A stretch of 64,000 nucleotides of DNA from the NCBI RefSeq assembly GCF_003390915.1, contig NZ_QMEM01000003.1, positions 310,001-374,000 on the forward strand, written 5' to 3'. Shown here piece by piece: positions 33,868-43,203 of this stretch; the first letter of the stretch is position 1, and each line of letters starts with the position of its first letter. Source of the stretch: Lewinella sp. IMCC34183 (GTDB lineage: Bacteria > Bacteroidota > Bacteroidia > Chitinophagales > Saprospiraceae). The notes below the pieces were generated by a model. The model was not told the origin of the DNA. It was given only the letters and a program-made list of their open reading frames with translations, and did no database searches. Both the position numbers and the translations under genes were made by a program.

Positions 33868-36800
33868 ATGTCCTTCTTGAAATATGTTCTCGGTCTGCTC
33901 GCCCTGGCCATCTCCTGTTGCCTTACCGCCCAGACGCGGCTTCTTTCGGACCCCGCGATCAGCCGCGATCACCTGGCCTTCGCCTACGCCGGCGACCTGT
34001 GGATAGCGGACCGCGACGGCAGCAACGTGCGCCGTCTCACCATCGGGGAAGGCGACGAGTACCACCCGGTGTTCAGTCCGGACGGACGGACCATCGCCTT
34101 CAACGGTACCTACGACGGTAACCTGGATGTCTATACCGTCCCGGTAACCGGCGGCGTACCCCAGCGGCTCACCTGGCACCCCTACGACGATGAAGTACAG
34201 GCCTTCACGCCCGACGGTGATCGCGTGCTCTTCACCTCCCGCCGCAACACCTTCACCAACCGGTACAGCCAGCTGTTCACGATCGGTCTGGAAGGCGGAC
34301 AGGTAGATCCGCTCGGCATACCTACTGCTTTCGAAGCCGACTACAATGCCGACGGCAGCCGCATCGCCTACGTCCCCCTTTACGACGCCTCCACCATGTG
34401 GAAGGGCTACCGCGGGGGCACCGCTACCCGGATCTGGATCTTCAACCCCGACGACAATTCGGTCGTGGAGATCCCCAAGCCCACCGGCGGCAGCAACGAC
34501 GGCCACCCGCAGTGGCACGACGGCAAGGTCTACTTCCGCAGCGACCGCGACGGGGAGTACAACCTATACGTGTATGACCCGGCAGACGAGTCGGTCACGG
34601 CGCTCACCGAATTCGCCGACTTCCCGGTACTGGGCTTGCAGGCCGGTGACGGCGGCATCGTTTTCGAGCAGGCCGGCTACCTGCACGTGTTCGACCCCGG
34701 TAGCGGTGGAGTAAGCCGCCTGAATGTGACGGTCAACGCCGACGTACTGGACGTGCGCCCCCGCTACGTATCCGGGGCCGAGCACATCCGGTCGGTGGCC
34801 CCCTCCCCCTCCGGCACCCGCATGGTCTTCGACTACCGGGGCGACATCCTGACGGCCCCCTACGAGAAAGGCGACGTGGACAACCTGACCCAAACGCCCG
34901 GCGTCCACGAAAGCTACCCGGCCTGGTCGCCGGACGGTCGGACGGTAGCCTACTTCAGCGACGCCTCCGGGGAGTACGCCCTGCACCTGCGCTCCGTCGC
35001 CGAAAACGAAGTGCGTGAGATAAAGCTAAACGGTACCGGTTTCTACGCCTACCCCCACTGGTCGCCGGACAGCGACAAGCTGGCCTTCGTGGACAATGGC
35101 CGCAACCTATACGTGCTGAACGTGGCCTCGGGTACCGTCACCCGGGTCGACCAGGACACGAACTACGCGCCGGGGGCCTACCGGGACCTCTTCGGCGACT
35201 GGTCGCCCGCCGGCCGCTACCTGGCCTACACCAAGACCACGGGTACCAACTTCGACCGCGCCTACGTCTACGACGTGGAAAGCGGAGAATCCCGCCCCGT
35301 CACCGACGGACTGGCCAACGTCACCGATCCCACCTTCGACCCGTCGGGCAAGTACCTCTACCTGGTGGTGTCGACCGATGCGGGCCCGGTCGTCAACTGG
35401 TTCCAGCAGTCGAGCAACGACATGCGCGCCACCACCGACCTCTACCTGATGACGCTGCAGCGCGACGTGGTCGATCCCCTCAAGCGGCGCAACGACCAGG
35501 AAGAGATCGCGGCCGCGGAGGAAGAAAGCGATGAGGACGAGGAAGATGACGACACGGAAGAAGCCGCCGCCATCACCATCGACTTCGAGGGCCTGGCCGA
35601 CCGCGTGGTACACCTGCCCATCCCGAACGGCAACTATCGCTACCTCGCCAGCCCGGCGGAGGGCGTGCTGCTCTACCTCAGCGCCACCGACCAGGGCACG
35701 AGCCTGCACCGCTTTTCCCTGGAAGACCGCGAGAGCAAGAAACTGATGGACGCCAGCGGCTACGAGGTGACCGCGAAGGGGGATAAGCTGCTGGTCATGC
35801 AGGGCAACCGCTACGGCATCACCAGCCTGCAGGACCCCAAGGCGGAAGACCTGAAACCCGCGGGTAGCTACAACCTGAGCGTGCGTATCGATCCGCAGGA
35901 GGAGTGGAAGAATATCTTTGACGAGATGTGGCGCGTGAACCGCGACTACTTCTACGACCCGAATATGCACGGAGTAGACTGGGCCGCCATGAAGGCCAAG
36001 TACGAACCCTTTCTAGCCGACGTAAAGACCAGCGATCAGCTCTACCGCGTCATGACCTGGATGGGCAGTGAGCTCGGCGTGGGCCACCACCGCTTCGGCA
36101 GTACCGGCACGCCCCTGACCGACCGGGAATCCATACCCGGCGGCCTGCTCGGAGCCGACTACGAAACGGCCAACGGTCGGTACCGTTTCGCCAAGATCTA
36201 CGGCGGCCTCAACTGGAACCAGGACCTCTCCGCCCCGCTCATGGAACCGGGCGTGAACGTCGAGGAAGGCGACTACCTGCTCGCCGTCGACGGGCAGGAG
36301 CTCACCGCTGAGGACAACCTCTACCGCCTCTTCGAGCGCACGGCCGGCCGCAACGTCGACCTCACCGTTGGCCCGAACGCCGACGGCAGCAACTCGCGGA
36401 CCGTGACGGTCACCCCGATCCAGCAGGAGTACTCCCTCCGCAACCGCGACTGGGTAGAGGGCAACCTGCAGAAGGTGAACGAAGCGACCAACGGCCGCGT
36501 GGCCTACGTCTACGTACCCAATACCGGCGGCGGCGGCTTCACTTACTTCAAGCGCTACTTCTTCCCGCAGGTAGACAAGGAGGCGATCATCGTAGACGAG
36601 CGCTTCAACGGCGGCGGGCAGATCGCCGACTATTACATCGAGCTGCTCATGCGCCCCTACCAGAACAGCTGGACGTACCGCTACGGCGAGATCCAGCACG
36701 CCCCCGTCGCTTCCATTCAGGGACCGAAGGTGCTCCTCATCGACGAGACCGCCGGCTCCGGCGGAGACCTCTTCCCCTACCTGTGGCGGCAGAACGATCT

Positions 36801-37104
36801 CGGCCCCATCATCGGCCGGCGGACCTGGGGCGGCCTGGTCGGCGTACTCGGCTACCCGGAGTTCATCGACGGCGGATCCGTCACGGCGCCCAACGTGGCC
36901 TTCTGGGATGAGGACGGCTACCGCGTCGAGAACGAGGGCGTCGCCCCCGATATCGAAGTGGAGCAGGCCCCCGCCAAGGTAATGGCCGGTCAGGACCCCC
37001 AGCTGGAGCGCGCTATCGAGGAGGTGATGCGGTTGCTGAAGGAGAATCCGGTGCCGCAGCGGGAACAGCCTGCGTTTGAGAAGCGGGGAAGTGCCCGGTT
37101 TTAG
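33868..37104 (+). CDS. tricorn-like S41 family peptidase
   Basis: 1078 residues. The signal peptide (MSFLKYVLGLLALAISCCLTAQ) supports the ATG at 33868. Two WD40/PD40-type propellers follow (about 25-530), then an acidic low-complexity linker (EEESDEDEEDDDTEE) and the catalytic region with a PDZ domain (about 780-850). The S41 active site includes S964 in DETAGSGGDLF. The architecture is that of tricorn protease homologues, large peptidases that degrade oligopeptides; here it is exported. It is a single gene with no obvious partner. Its end is followed by four tandem hairpins. Confidence 0.92.
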   Translation: MSFLKYVLGLLALAISCCLTAQTRLLSDPAISRDHLAFAYAGDLWIADRDGSNVRRLTIGEGDEYHPVFSPDGRTIAFNGTYDGNLDVYTVPVTGGVPQRLTWHPYDDEVQAFTPDGDRVLFTSRRNTFTNRYSQLFTIGLEGGQVDPLGIPTAFEADYNADGSRIAYVPLYDASTMWKGYRGGTATRIWIFNPDDNSVVEIPKPTGGSNDGHPQWHDGKVYFRSDRDGEYNLYVYDPADESVTALTEFADFPVLGLQAGDGGIVFEQAGYLHVFDPGSGGVSRLNVTVNADVLDVRPRYVSGAEHIRSVAPSPSGTRMVFDYRGDILTAPYEKGDVDNLTQTPGVHESYPAWSPDGRTVAYFSDASGEYALHLRSVAENEVREIKLNGTGFYAYPHWSPDSDKLAFVDNGRNLYVLNVASGTVTRVDQDTNYAPGAYRDLFGDWSPAGRYLAYTKTTGTNFDRAYVYDVESGESRPVTDGLANVTDPTFDPSGKYLYLVVSTDAGPVVNWFQQSSNDMRATTDLYLMTLQRDVVDPLKRRNDQEEIAAAEEESDEDEEDDDTEEAAAITIDFEGLADRVVHLPIPNGNYRYLASPAEGVLLYLSATDQGTSLHRFSLEDRESKKLMDASGYEVTAKGDKLLVMQGNRYGITSLQDPKAEDLKPAGSYNLSVRIDPQEEWKNIFDEMWRVNRDYFYDPNMHGVDWAAMKAKYEPFLADVKTSDQLYRVMTWMGSELGVGHHRFGSTGTPLTDRESIPGGLLGADYETANGRYRFAKIYGGLNWNQDLSAPLMEPGVNVEEGDYLLAVDGQELTAEDNLYRLFERTAGRNVDLTVGPNADGSNSRTVTVTPIQQEYSLRNRDWVEGNLQKVNEATNGRVAYVYVPNTGGGGFTYFKRYFFPQVDKEAIIVDERFNGGGQIADYYIELLMRPYQNSWTYRYGEIQHAPVASIQGPKVLLIDETAGSGGDLFPYLWRQNDLGPIIGRRTWGGLVGVLGYPEFIDGGSVTAPNVAFWDEDGYRVENEGVAPDIEVEQAPAKVMAGQDPQLERAIEEVMRLLKENPVPQREQPAFEKRGSARF

Positions 37105-37161
37105 GGAAGTTTGAAAAGCCTGCGATGCCGGGGAGGCGTTGCGCTTCGGCATTTGGGCCCG

Positions 37162-37254
37162 CGCGCTCGGAGAGCGCGTCGGACCGCGCTGCCGGAGGCA
37201 GCATTGTACTATCGCTGCCGGAGGCAGCATTTTACTGTCGCTGCCGGAGGCAGC
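37162..37254. repeat. four consecutive hairpins with GGA loops
   Basis: CGCGCTC-GGA-GAGCGCG (37162-37178) is followed by three copies of GCTGCC-GGA-GGCAGC at 37188-37202, 37214-37228 and 37240-37254, with a period of 26 bp. All four have the form C(GGA)G at the loop. They fill the gap between the convergent S41 peptidase and TonB-type receptor genes, ending 14 bp before the latter's stop. They may work as bidirectional transcript ends, although no T tract follows. Confidence 0.9.
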
Positions 37255-37267
37255 GTTGTACTGCGTC

Positions 37268-39739
37268 CTAGTACTGCTGATTCCCCTCCCCTTCCTTCTG
37301 GTCGTCGTTGGTGACGCGGGTACGGCGGTTCTGGCCGCGGAAATCGACCTGGCCGAACTTGTGGTTGAAGCTGATGCCGAAGCTGCGGAAGGGAATAGTG
37401 AAGCTGCTTTCCTGCACGAAATCCTGGCCGCGGAGGTTGGTGGCGAACACCTGGTTCTCGCTGAAGGGGGAGACGATCCGTACGCCCAGGGCGGTACGTT
37501 CGCTGATGTCGTAGTTCAGGCCCACCCCGTAGATGCTGAAGCCGGGGTTCGAGCCCTGCAGGGTTTGCTGCTGGCCGCGGGCGAAGGCAAAGAAGTCGGC
37601 CCGTAGTTTATTGTTGAAGGTGAAGCTGCCGCCGCCGTTGCCGCTGATCACGTCGGCCGAGCGCTCGAGCTGCTCGCCGTTGACGAAGCCGATGCCGTTG
37701 TAGCGGCCGTAGTTGACGCTGGCGCGCAGTTCCAGCTTTTCCCAGAGCGTGAAGGAGGTAAAGAGGTTGGCGCCGTAGGTGTCGCTGCTGCCGATGTTCA
37801 GGAAGGTGGTGGTACTGGCGATCCCTTCCTCGTCCACGTTGAGGAAGCTCTCGATGAGTCCTTCGGTATTGCGGTAGTAGGTCGACACGTTGAGGACCAC
37901 GCCCTTGATGTAGGTGTTGTAGGCCAGTTCGTACTGCTCGACGATCTCGGGCTCCAAGTCCGGATTGCCGATCTGGAGGGAGTTGGGGTCGGAGATGGCT
38001 ACGAAGGGGTTGATGTAAAACAAGCTGGGCCGCTGGATGCGCTGGTTGTAACTGGCCTTCAGGTTGCTGAAGTCGCTCAGCTTCCGGCTGACGATCACGC
38101 TGGGCAGGAAGTTCTGGTAGCTGTTCTCGAAGCTGGGGTTTTCGCTGCGGAAATCGCCGCCGATCTCCGTGGTTTCGTAGCGGGCGCCGGCTACCAGTCC
38201 CCAGTTGTCGGAGATATTCCAGTTGGCGCTCAGGTAGGCGGCGTAGACGTCCTGGTCGTAGAGAAACAGGTCCGTCAGTTTCGGATCGGCGGTAAAGGTG
38301 CCGCCGTCGTTGGGCTTGATCTCGGTGCGGTAGTCGCTGTCGATACGGCGCAGGACGGCCTTCAGGCCGGTTTCCAGCTTGACGCGTTCGCCGAGGGGAT
38401 GCACGTAATCGAGCTGTCCGGTGTACTCCAGGTTGACGCCGTTGTTGGTATTGATGAGGTCGCGCTGGTAGATGGGCAGGTCGCCGGACTGGTCGACGAT
38501 GTTGTCGGTGCGGCTGTCCTGACCGCTGAGCTGAAAGGCAACGATCATCTCGCGGCCTTCCTGCTCGGCGAAGGTTTTGCGGTAGTCCAGGGTGGCGTCG
38601 AAGCCGGAGTTCGTGTTGTCGCTATCGTTATAGCGGGAGAAGTCGACGTTCTCCTGGCCGCCGCCGAGGTAGTCGATCAGACCGGTCGTAGTACCCTCCT
38701 GCGAGCGGCCGAAGCGGTTGTACCGTCCGCTCAGGTTAAGGCTGTTGTAGGCGTTGAAATCGTAGAAGGCCCCCACGTTGGCGTTCCCGCCGAAGAAGCC
38801 GGATTTCGTCACGCCGCCCTGCGTCAGTTGGCGGATGGGCGCGCCGTTGTCCAGGTCCGTACGTACGAATTCGTTGCGCGCCTCCCGGTTCCAGCTCCAG
38901 AAGCCGTTGGCCCCGCCGTTGATGCCGAAGCGGCCCACCAGGGCGTTGACGTTGAGTCCCGCGTTATTCTGGCGGGTACCCAGCGAGGCGTTGGCCGTGC
39001 CGGTGAAGCCCTGGGCCTCCTTTTTCTTGGTGATGATGTTGATGATACCGCCGCTGCCCTCGCCGTCGTAGCGGGCGCTGGGGGTGGTGATCACCTCCAC
39101 GCTTTTGATCTGGTCGCTGGGGATGCTCTTGAGCGCGTCGGCCACGCTGTTGGCGAAGATGGTGGACGGCCGGCCGTTCACCAGAATACGGAGGTTCGAG
39201 GAGCCGCGCAGGCTGACGTTGCCTTCAAGGTCGACGCTCAGCAGGGGCACTTTCCGAAGGACGTCGCTGGCGTCACCGCCGCTGTTGGTCGCGTCCTGCT
39301 CGGCGTTGTAGACCATCTTGTCGATGCGGTTCTCCACCAGGGCGGCCTTGGCGGTTACCTCCACGCCCTCCAGGGTCACCGCGTCGTTGGCCAGGGAGAT
39401 TGGGTCCAGGGTAAGGTCGGGACTCTTTTTCGTCGTGGTCACGCCTTCCACCGTCTGTTCCAGGTAGCCGAGAAAGCTGACTTTGACCCGGTAGTCGCCG
39501 GGTACCACGCCTACCATCTTATAGGTCCCGTCGGCCTCGGACAGCGTACCGTTGACCTGCTGGCTCCCGTCGGAGGAAAGCAGCACGATGGTCGCAAACT
39601 CCACGGGGTCGCCCGTTCCGGCGTCGGTCACGGAGCCGCGGATGGTGCCCTTGATGGCCGGAGCGCCACCGCCGCCGGGAAACGTTTGGGCCAGCAGGCT
39701 CAGGGGAAGGAGGCAAAGGAGCAGATAATAGTTTTTCAT
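37268..39739 (-). CDS. TonB-dependent receptor-like outer-membrane barrel protein
   Basis: 823 residues: signal peptide (MKNYYLLLCLLPLSLLAQ), a carboxypeptidase-regulatory-like beta domain (about 30-115, GTIRGSVTDAGTGDPVEFA), a plug domain (about 140-235, with RILVNGRPSTIFANSVADAL and IEVITTPSARYDGEGSGGIINI-like sequence) and a C-terminal outer-membrane barrel (about 240-800). This is the 'outer membrane beta-barrel family' form of TonB-dependent receptors in Bacteroidota. No SusD-like lipoprotein gene is adjacent, so it is probably not a classic SusCD glycan importer. The ligand is unknown. Confidence 0.9.
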   Translation of the reverse strand: MKNYYLLLCLLPLSLLAQTFPGGGGAPAIKGTIRGSVTDAGTGDPVEFATIVLLSSDGSQQVNGTLSEADGTYKMVGVVPGDYRVKVSFLGYLEQTVEGVTTTKKSPDLTLDPISLANDAVTLEGVEVTAKAALVENRIDKMVYNAEQDATNSGGDASDVLRKVPLLSVDLEGNVSLRGSSNLRILVNGRPSTIFANSVADALKSIPSDQIKSVEVITTPSARYDGEGSGGIINIITKKKEAQGFTGTANASLGTRQNNAGLNVNALVGRFGINGGANGFWSWNREARNEFVRTDLDNGAPIRQLTQGGVTKSGFFGGNANVGAFYDFNAYNSLNLSGRYNRFGRSQEGTTTGLIDYLGGGQENVDFSRYNDSDNTNSGFDATLDYRKTFAEQEGREMIVAFQLSGQDSRTDNIVDQSGDLPIYQRDLINTNNGVNLEYTGQLDYVHPLGERVKLETGLKAVLRRIDSDYRTEIKPNDGGTFTADPKLTDLFLYDQDVYAAYLSANWNISDNWGLVAGARYETTEIGGDFRSENPSFENSYQNFLPSVIVSRKLSDFSNLKASYNQRIQRPSLFYINPFVAISDPNSLQIGNPDLEPEIVEQYELAYNTYIKGVVLNVSTYYRNTEGLIESFLNVDEEGIASTTTFLNIGSSDTYGANLFTSFTLWEKLELRASVNYGRYNGIGFVNGEQLERSADVISGNGGGSFTFNNKLRADFFAFARGQQQTLQGSNPGFSIYGVGLNYDISERTALGVRIVSPFSENQVFATNLRGQDFVQESSFTIPFRSFGISFNHKFGQVDFRGQNRRTRVTNDDQKEGEGNQQY

Positions 39740-39989
39740 AGCTGGGGTTATTACCGGACTTCAACGCGCCAGCCACTACTTCGATGCGCCGGAGGGTCGG
39801 CGGGGGGGCGGTGATCGACGAACGACGTCAATTACTCTACGATTCCCGGCGCCCGCGGATAAGGACGCGCGCCCGACAAGCCACGTAATCCGGAAGCCCC
39901 GGGTACTTTTACAGGCCCTTTTGCAGTTGTACTGTCGTTGCTTTTCGCATTACCCGCCCGGCCTCAACCAACCGTTCAGTTCTCTCATC

Positions 39990-40202
39990 ATGAAGGGCCC
40001 ATCCTCACCCACCCGCGCCGCGCTGGATACCGCCGGCGGCATTCTCCTTTCCGCCTCCGTCGTTTACTTCGCCCTCCACGGTGGCGAGATCCTCCGCGGG
40101 GCCCACACCGTCGACTGGTCATTGCTGCGCGCGCTCTGCCTCATCGGCCTGCTTACGCTTGGTTACAGCTTTTACGAGAACCAGGATACGCATCGGGTGT
40201 AG
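39990..40202 (+). CDS. small two-helix membrane protein (70 aa)
   Basis: 70 residues with two hydrophobic helices (about 12-31, GGILLSASVVYFALHGG, and 44-62, LLRALCLIGLLTLGYSFY), separated by a short polar turn. The ATG at 39990 was chosen because the upstream part of the frame is not hydrophobic and would be unusual. It ends 16 bp before the nitroreductase-like gene on the same strand and may be co-transcribed. No family is recognised. Confidence 0.6.
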   Translation: MKGPSSPTRAALDTAGGILLSASVVYFALHGGEILRGAHTVDWSLLRALCLIGLLTLGYSFYENQDTHRV

Positions 40203-40218
40203 CTGCTATCTTGGGGGG

Positions 40219-40878
40219 ATGCCCGAGTACTTACCCCTAGCCCACGTTTCGCGGACGGCGGAGGAAATGCGCCAGCGCGCCGATCAGCTGTACCACGAAC
40301 TCGCGCGCCGCCGCACGGTACGTGATTTCTCGGACGCGCCGGTGCCCCGCAGCGTCATCGAGAACATCGTCCGCACCGCCGCTACCGCCCCCTCCGGCGC
40401 CCACAAGCAGCCGTGGACCTTCTGTGTGGTCGCCGATCCGGTCATCAAGCAGCAAATTCGCGCGGCCGCCGAGCAGGAGGAGTACGAAAATTATCACGGG
40501 CGCATGTCGGAGGATTGGCTCGACGACCTGGCCAAATTTGGTACCGACTGGCACAAGCCCTTCCTCACCACTGCCCCCTACCTCATCGTGGTCTTCAAAA
40601 AAGCGTACGACCTCGGCCCCGACGGCGAGCGACAAAAAAACTACTACGTCAACGAGAGCGTCGGTATCGCCTGCGGCTTTCTCATCGCGGCCATCCACCA
40701 CGCCGGACTGGTGACCGTGACCCATACGCCCAGCCCGATGAACTTCCTCCAGCGGGTGCTCGACCGCCCGGAGAACGAGCGGCCGTACCTTTTGCTGCCG
40801 GTAGGACTGCCGGCGGAGGAAGCTACGGTGCCGGCCATCGAACGGAAGGGACTGGGGGAGGTGATGCGGTGGTACTAA
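40219..40878 (+). CDS. nitroreductase-fold flavoprotein, iodotyrosine deiodinase-like
   Basis: 219 residues of the FMN nitroreductase fold. The N-terminal RRRTVRDFSDAPVP and TAPSGAHKQPWTF (57-68) bind FMN, and VTVTHTPSP lies in the C-terminal half. Alignment from memory with human iodotyrosine deiodinase shows the three residues that clamp the halotyrosine zwitterion at the right spacing: E88, Y92 and K113. Reductive dehalogenation of halotyrosines is therefore a good prediction; the family is known in the related bacterium Haliscomenobacter. A TATCTTGG box stands 4 bases before the ATG at 40219. The enzyme would be a cytoplasmic homodimer. Confidence 0.88.
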   Translation: MPEYLPLAHVSRTAEEMRQRADQLYHELARRRTVRDFSDAPVPRSVIENIVRTAATAPSGAHKQPWTFCVVADPVIKQQIRAAAEQEEYENYHGRMSEDWLDDLAKFGTDWHKPFLTTAPYLIVVFKKAYDLGPDGERQKNYYVNESVGIACGFLIAAIHHAGLVTVTHTPSPMNFLQRVLDRPENERPYLLLPVGLPAEEATVPAIERKGLGEVMRWY

Positions 40879-40910
40879 ACCTGCCTCCCCGGCGCGCCGT
40901 TTCTCCGGGT

Positions 40911-41324
40911 ATGTGGACCTGCCCCAAATGCGGCCGTCCCTTCCGCCGCGAAGGACAGCATCACTACTGCAGCGAGAAGACCATCGACGAGATCTTTGCC
41001 GGCAAGCCCGACGAGGTGGTGATGGCCTTCGACGACGTGCTCATCGCGACCGCCGAGTGGGAGCCCAACCTCATCACGCCTGCCCGCAAGGCCATCATGT
41101 TCACCAACAAACGGGCGTGGATGGTCGTGCGCCCCATGACCAAGGTGCTGGAACTGGCCTTCTTTACCGACAAGATCATCCACAGTCCGCTCCTCCACCG
41201 GTCGGTCCTCGATCACATGGGCAAGCAGAAGTACCGCAACACGATCCGCCTGTCCGGCCCGGGGGAGCTGACCCCGGAGATGACCGCACTCCTACGCAAG
41301 GGCTACGACTGGGGGAACCGCTGA
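40911..41324 (+). CDS. DUF5655 domain protein with N-terminal zinc-ribbon-like motif
   Basis: 137 residues. The N-terminus has CPKCGRPFRREGQHHYC, a possible Cys/His zinc site. The remaining 110 residues match DUF5655 (FDDVLIATAEWEPNLITP; the family's 'protein of unknown function' domain with ITPARKAIMFTNKRAW). The domain has no firm function and is often seen alone or fused to restriction-associated or transport proteins. It starts 32 bp after the deiodinase-like gene and ends 32 bp before argH, so all may be one transcript. Confidence 0.8.
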   Translation: MWTCPKCGRPFRREGQHHYCSEKTIDEIFAGKPDEVVMAFDDVLIATAEWEPNLITPARKAIMFTNKRAWMVVRPMTKVLELAFFTDKIIHSPLLHRSVLDHMGKQKYRNTIRLSGPGELTPEMTALLRKGYDWGNR

Positions 41325-41356
41325 TGCATTCCCCGGCTTTGCCCCATCTTCGCGGT

Positions 41357-42700
41357 ATGGCTGACAAACTCTGGCAAAAAGACTACCCCCTCGACCAGCG
41401 CATCGCCGACTTCACGGTCGGCCGCGACCGCGAACTCGACCTGGAACTCGCCCCCTTCGACATCCTCGGCTCCCTCGCCCACGTGACCATGCTGGAGGAA
41501 GTCGGGCTGATCGATGCGCCGGCGGCGCGCAGGTGCAAGGAAAAGCTCCGCGAGCTGTACCGCCTGGCCAACAACGGGAAGTTCCTCATCGAGGACGGCG
41601 TAGAGGATGTCCACAGTCAGGTCGAACTGCTGCTCACCCGCTCCCTGGGCGACGACGGCAAGAAGATCCACTCCGGCCGCAGCCGCAACGATCAGGTGCT
41701 GGTGGACCTGCGCCTCTACTTTCGCCACCGTATCCGGGGCATCGTGGAGCAGACGGCCGAGCTGAGCCGGACGCTCACCGAGCTGAGCGAGGAGCACAAG
41801 AACAAGCTCATCCCCGGCTACACCCACCTGCAGGTGGCTATGGTGAGCAGCTTCGGCCTGTGGTTTGGTGCCTACGGTGAGGCCCTCATCGACGACCTGC
41901 GGCTGTGGAAGGCCGCCTACGAAGTCGTGGACCAGAATCCGCTCGGATCGGCGGCCGGCTACGGTTCCAGCTTCCCGCTGGACCGCGACCGCACCACCGA
42001 ACTCCTCGGCTTCAGCGCGCCGGTAGTGAACGTGGTCGCCGCCCAGATGGGCCGCGGCAAGACCGAGCTCACGGTAGCCTTCGCCATTGCCGGGCTGGCC
42101 CAGACCATCGGCAAGATGGCCATGGATGTTTGCCTGTACAGCAGCCAGAACTTCGGCTTCCTGCAATTGCCGGACGACCTCACCACCGGGTCGAGCATCA
42201 TGCCCCACAAGAAGAATCCCGACGTTTTCGAGCTGTTGCGCGGCCGCTGCAACCTGCTGCAGTCGCTGCCGGCCCAGATGGCCCAGCTCACCACCAACCT
42301 CCCGAGCGGCTACCACCGCGACTTCCAGTTGCTGAAGGAGGCCATCTTCCCCGCCCTCGACCAGCTGGAAACCGGACTGGCCATCGCCTTGTACGCGTTG
42401 CCCCGCACCCGCGTCCGCGCCCAGGAGCTGCCTACCGACCCACGCTACACCTACCTGTATAGCGTAGAGGCGGTGAATAACCTGGTGCTGGAGGGCGTGC
42501 CCTTCCGCGATGCCTACCAGCGGGTCGGCAAGGACATCGAGGGGGGCACCTTCGTACCGCCGACGGAGCTCAAGCATACTCACCTGGGCAGCCTGGGGAA
42601 TCTGGGGAACGAGCGGATCGATCGTAAGCGGGAGGAAGTACTCGGCCAGTTTGATTTTGCCCGTAGTGCGCGGGCGCTGGGGGACCTGGTCGAGAACTAA
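41357..42700 (+). CDS. argH: argininosuccinate lyase
   Basis: 447 residues of the fumarase/aspartase superfamily. Conserved blocks are HSGRSRND (105-112), the TxH region (PGYTHLQ) and the signature GSSIMPHKKNP (278-288), whose first serines are catalytic. The enzyme splits argininosuccinate into arginine and fumarate, the last step of arginine synthesis. No other arg gene is near. A start 11 codons upstream (41324, overlapping the preceding stop) is possible; MADKLWQKDYPL at 41357 is closer to the family's N-terminus. Confidence 0.94.
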   Translation: MADKLWQKDYPLDQRIADFTVGRDRELDLELAPFDILGSLAHVTMLEEVGLIDAPAARRCKEKLRELYRLANNGKFLIEDGVEDVHSQVELLLTRSLGDDGKKIHSGRSRNDQVLVDLRLYFRHRIRGIVEQTAELSRTLTELSEEHKNKLIPGYTHLQVAMVSSFGLWFGAYGEALIDDLRLWKAAYEVVDQNPLGSAAGYGSSFPLDRDRTTELLGFSAPVVNVVAAQMGRGKTELTVAFAIAGLAQTIGKMAMDVCLYSSQNFGFLQLPDDLTTGSSIMPHKKNPDVFELLRGRCNLLQSLPAQMAQLTTNLPSGYHRDFQLLKEAIFPALDQLETGLAIALYALPRTRVRAQELPTDPRYTYLYSVEAVNNLVLEGVPFRDAYQRVGKDIEGGTFVPPTELKHTHLGSLGNLGNERIDRKREEVLGQFDFARSARALGDLVEN

Positions 42701-43203
42701 CCCAGTACGGGGAGCGGGCGACGCGAATCTCCCGGAGCGGAGTCAAAAGCTATTGGGGGGTACAAGAGACGTCGTGCCTATCGATACGCATATGGCACAC
42801 CCAACCTAACTGGTCGCTTCCTGGCGGCCGTATCTACCGACCGTTGAACTACGTGCGGTAACCGAGGCTACCATGAAGCACCCCCGACACGTGATGATCC
42901 GTGCCAACCTCTGGCCGGGTAACGGTCAGCTACGGCCGAACCCAAGGTCATAAATCAGGAGAAGCGGATTACCCTCTGCTACACACCAAAGTACGACCAT
43001 CGGTGTACTAGCGCGGCTTGGGAGCTGAGTACTTTGATCGATTCGTGAATGTCAGGTAGACGGGAACGCGGTAAGCGCATAAGTCGCTCAGCGGGCCGGT
43101 TGCAGAAGTAAGTAAATAACCCGGCTTGGCCTGGTAGCTGCGGCTTACCGGAACCCGAGTGAAACCTAGGCGCGTCTGCCCATGAATACCACTCGACAGT
43201 CTG
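42701..43203. other. 500-bp stretch without a recognisable gene
   Basis: I find no reading frame with protein-like composition, no tRNA and no strong hairpin here. It lies between argH and the broken lipoprotein gene, and its composition is less GC-rich than the genes around it. It could be decayed sequence or a long regulatory region. Confidence 0.4.
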
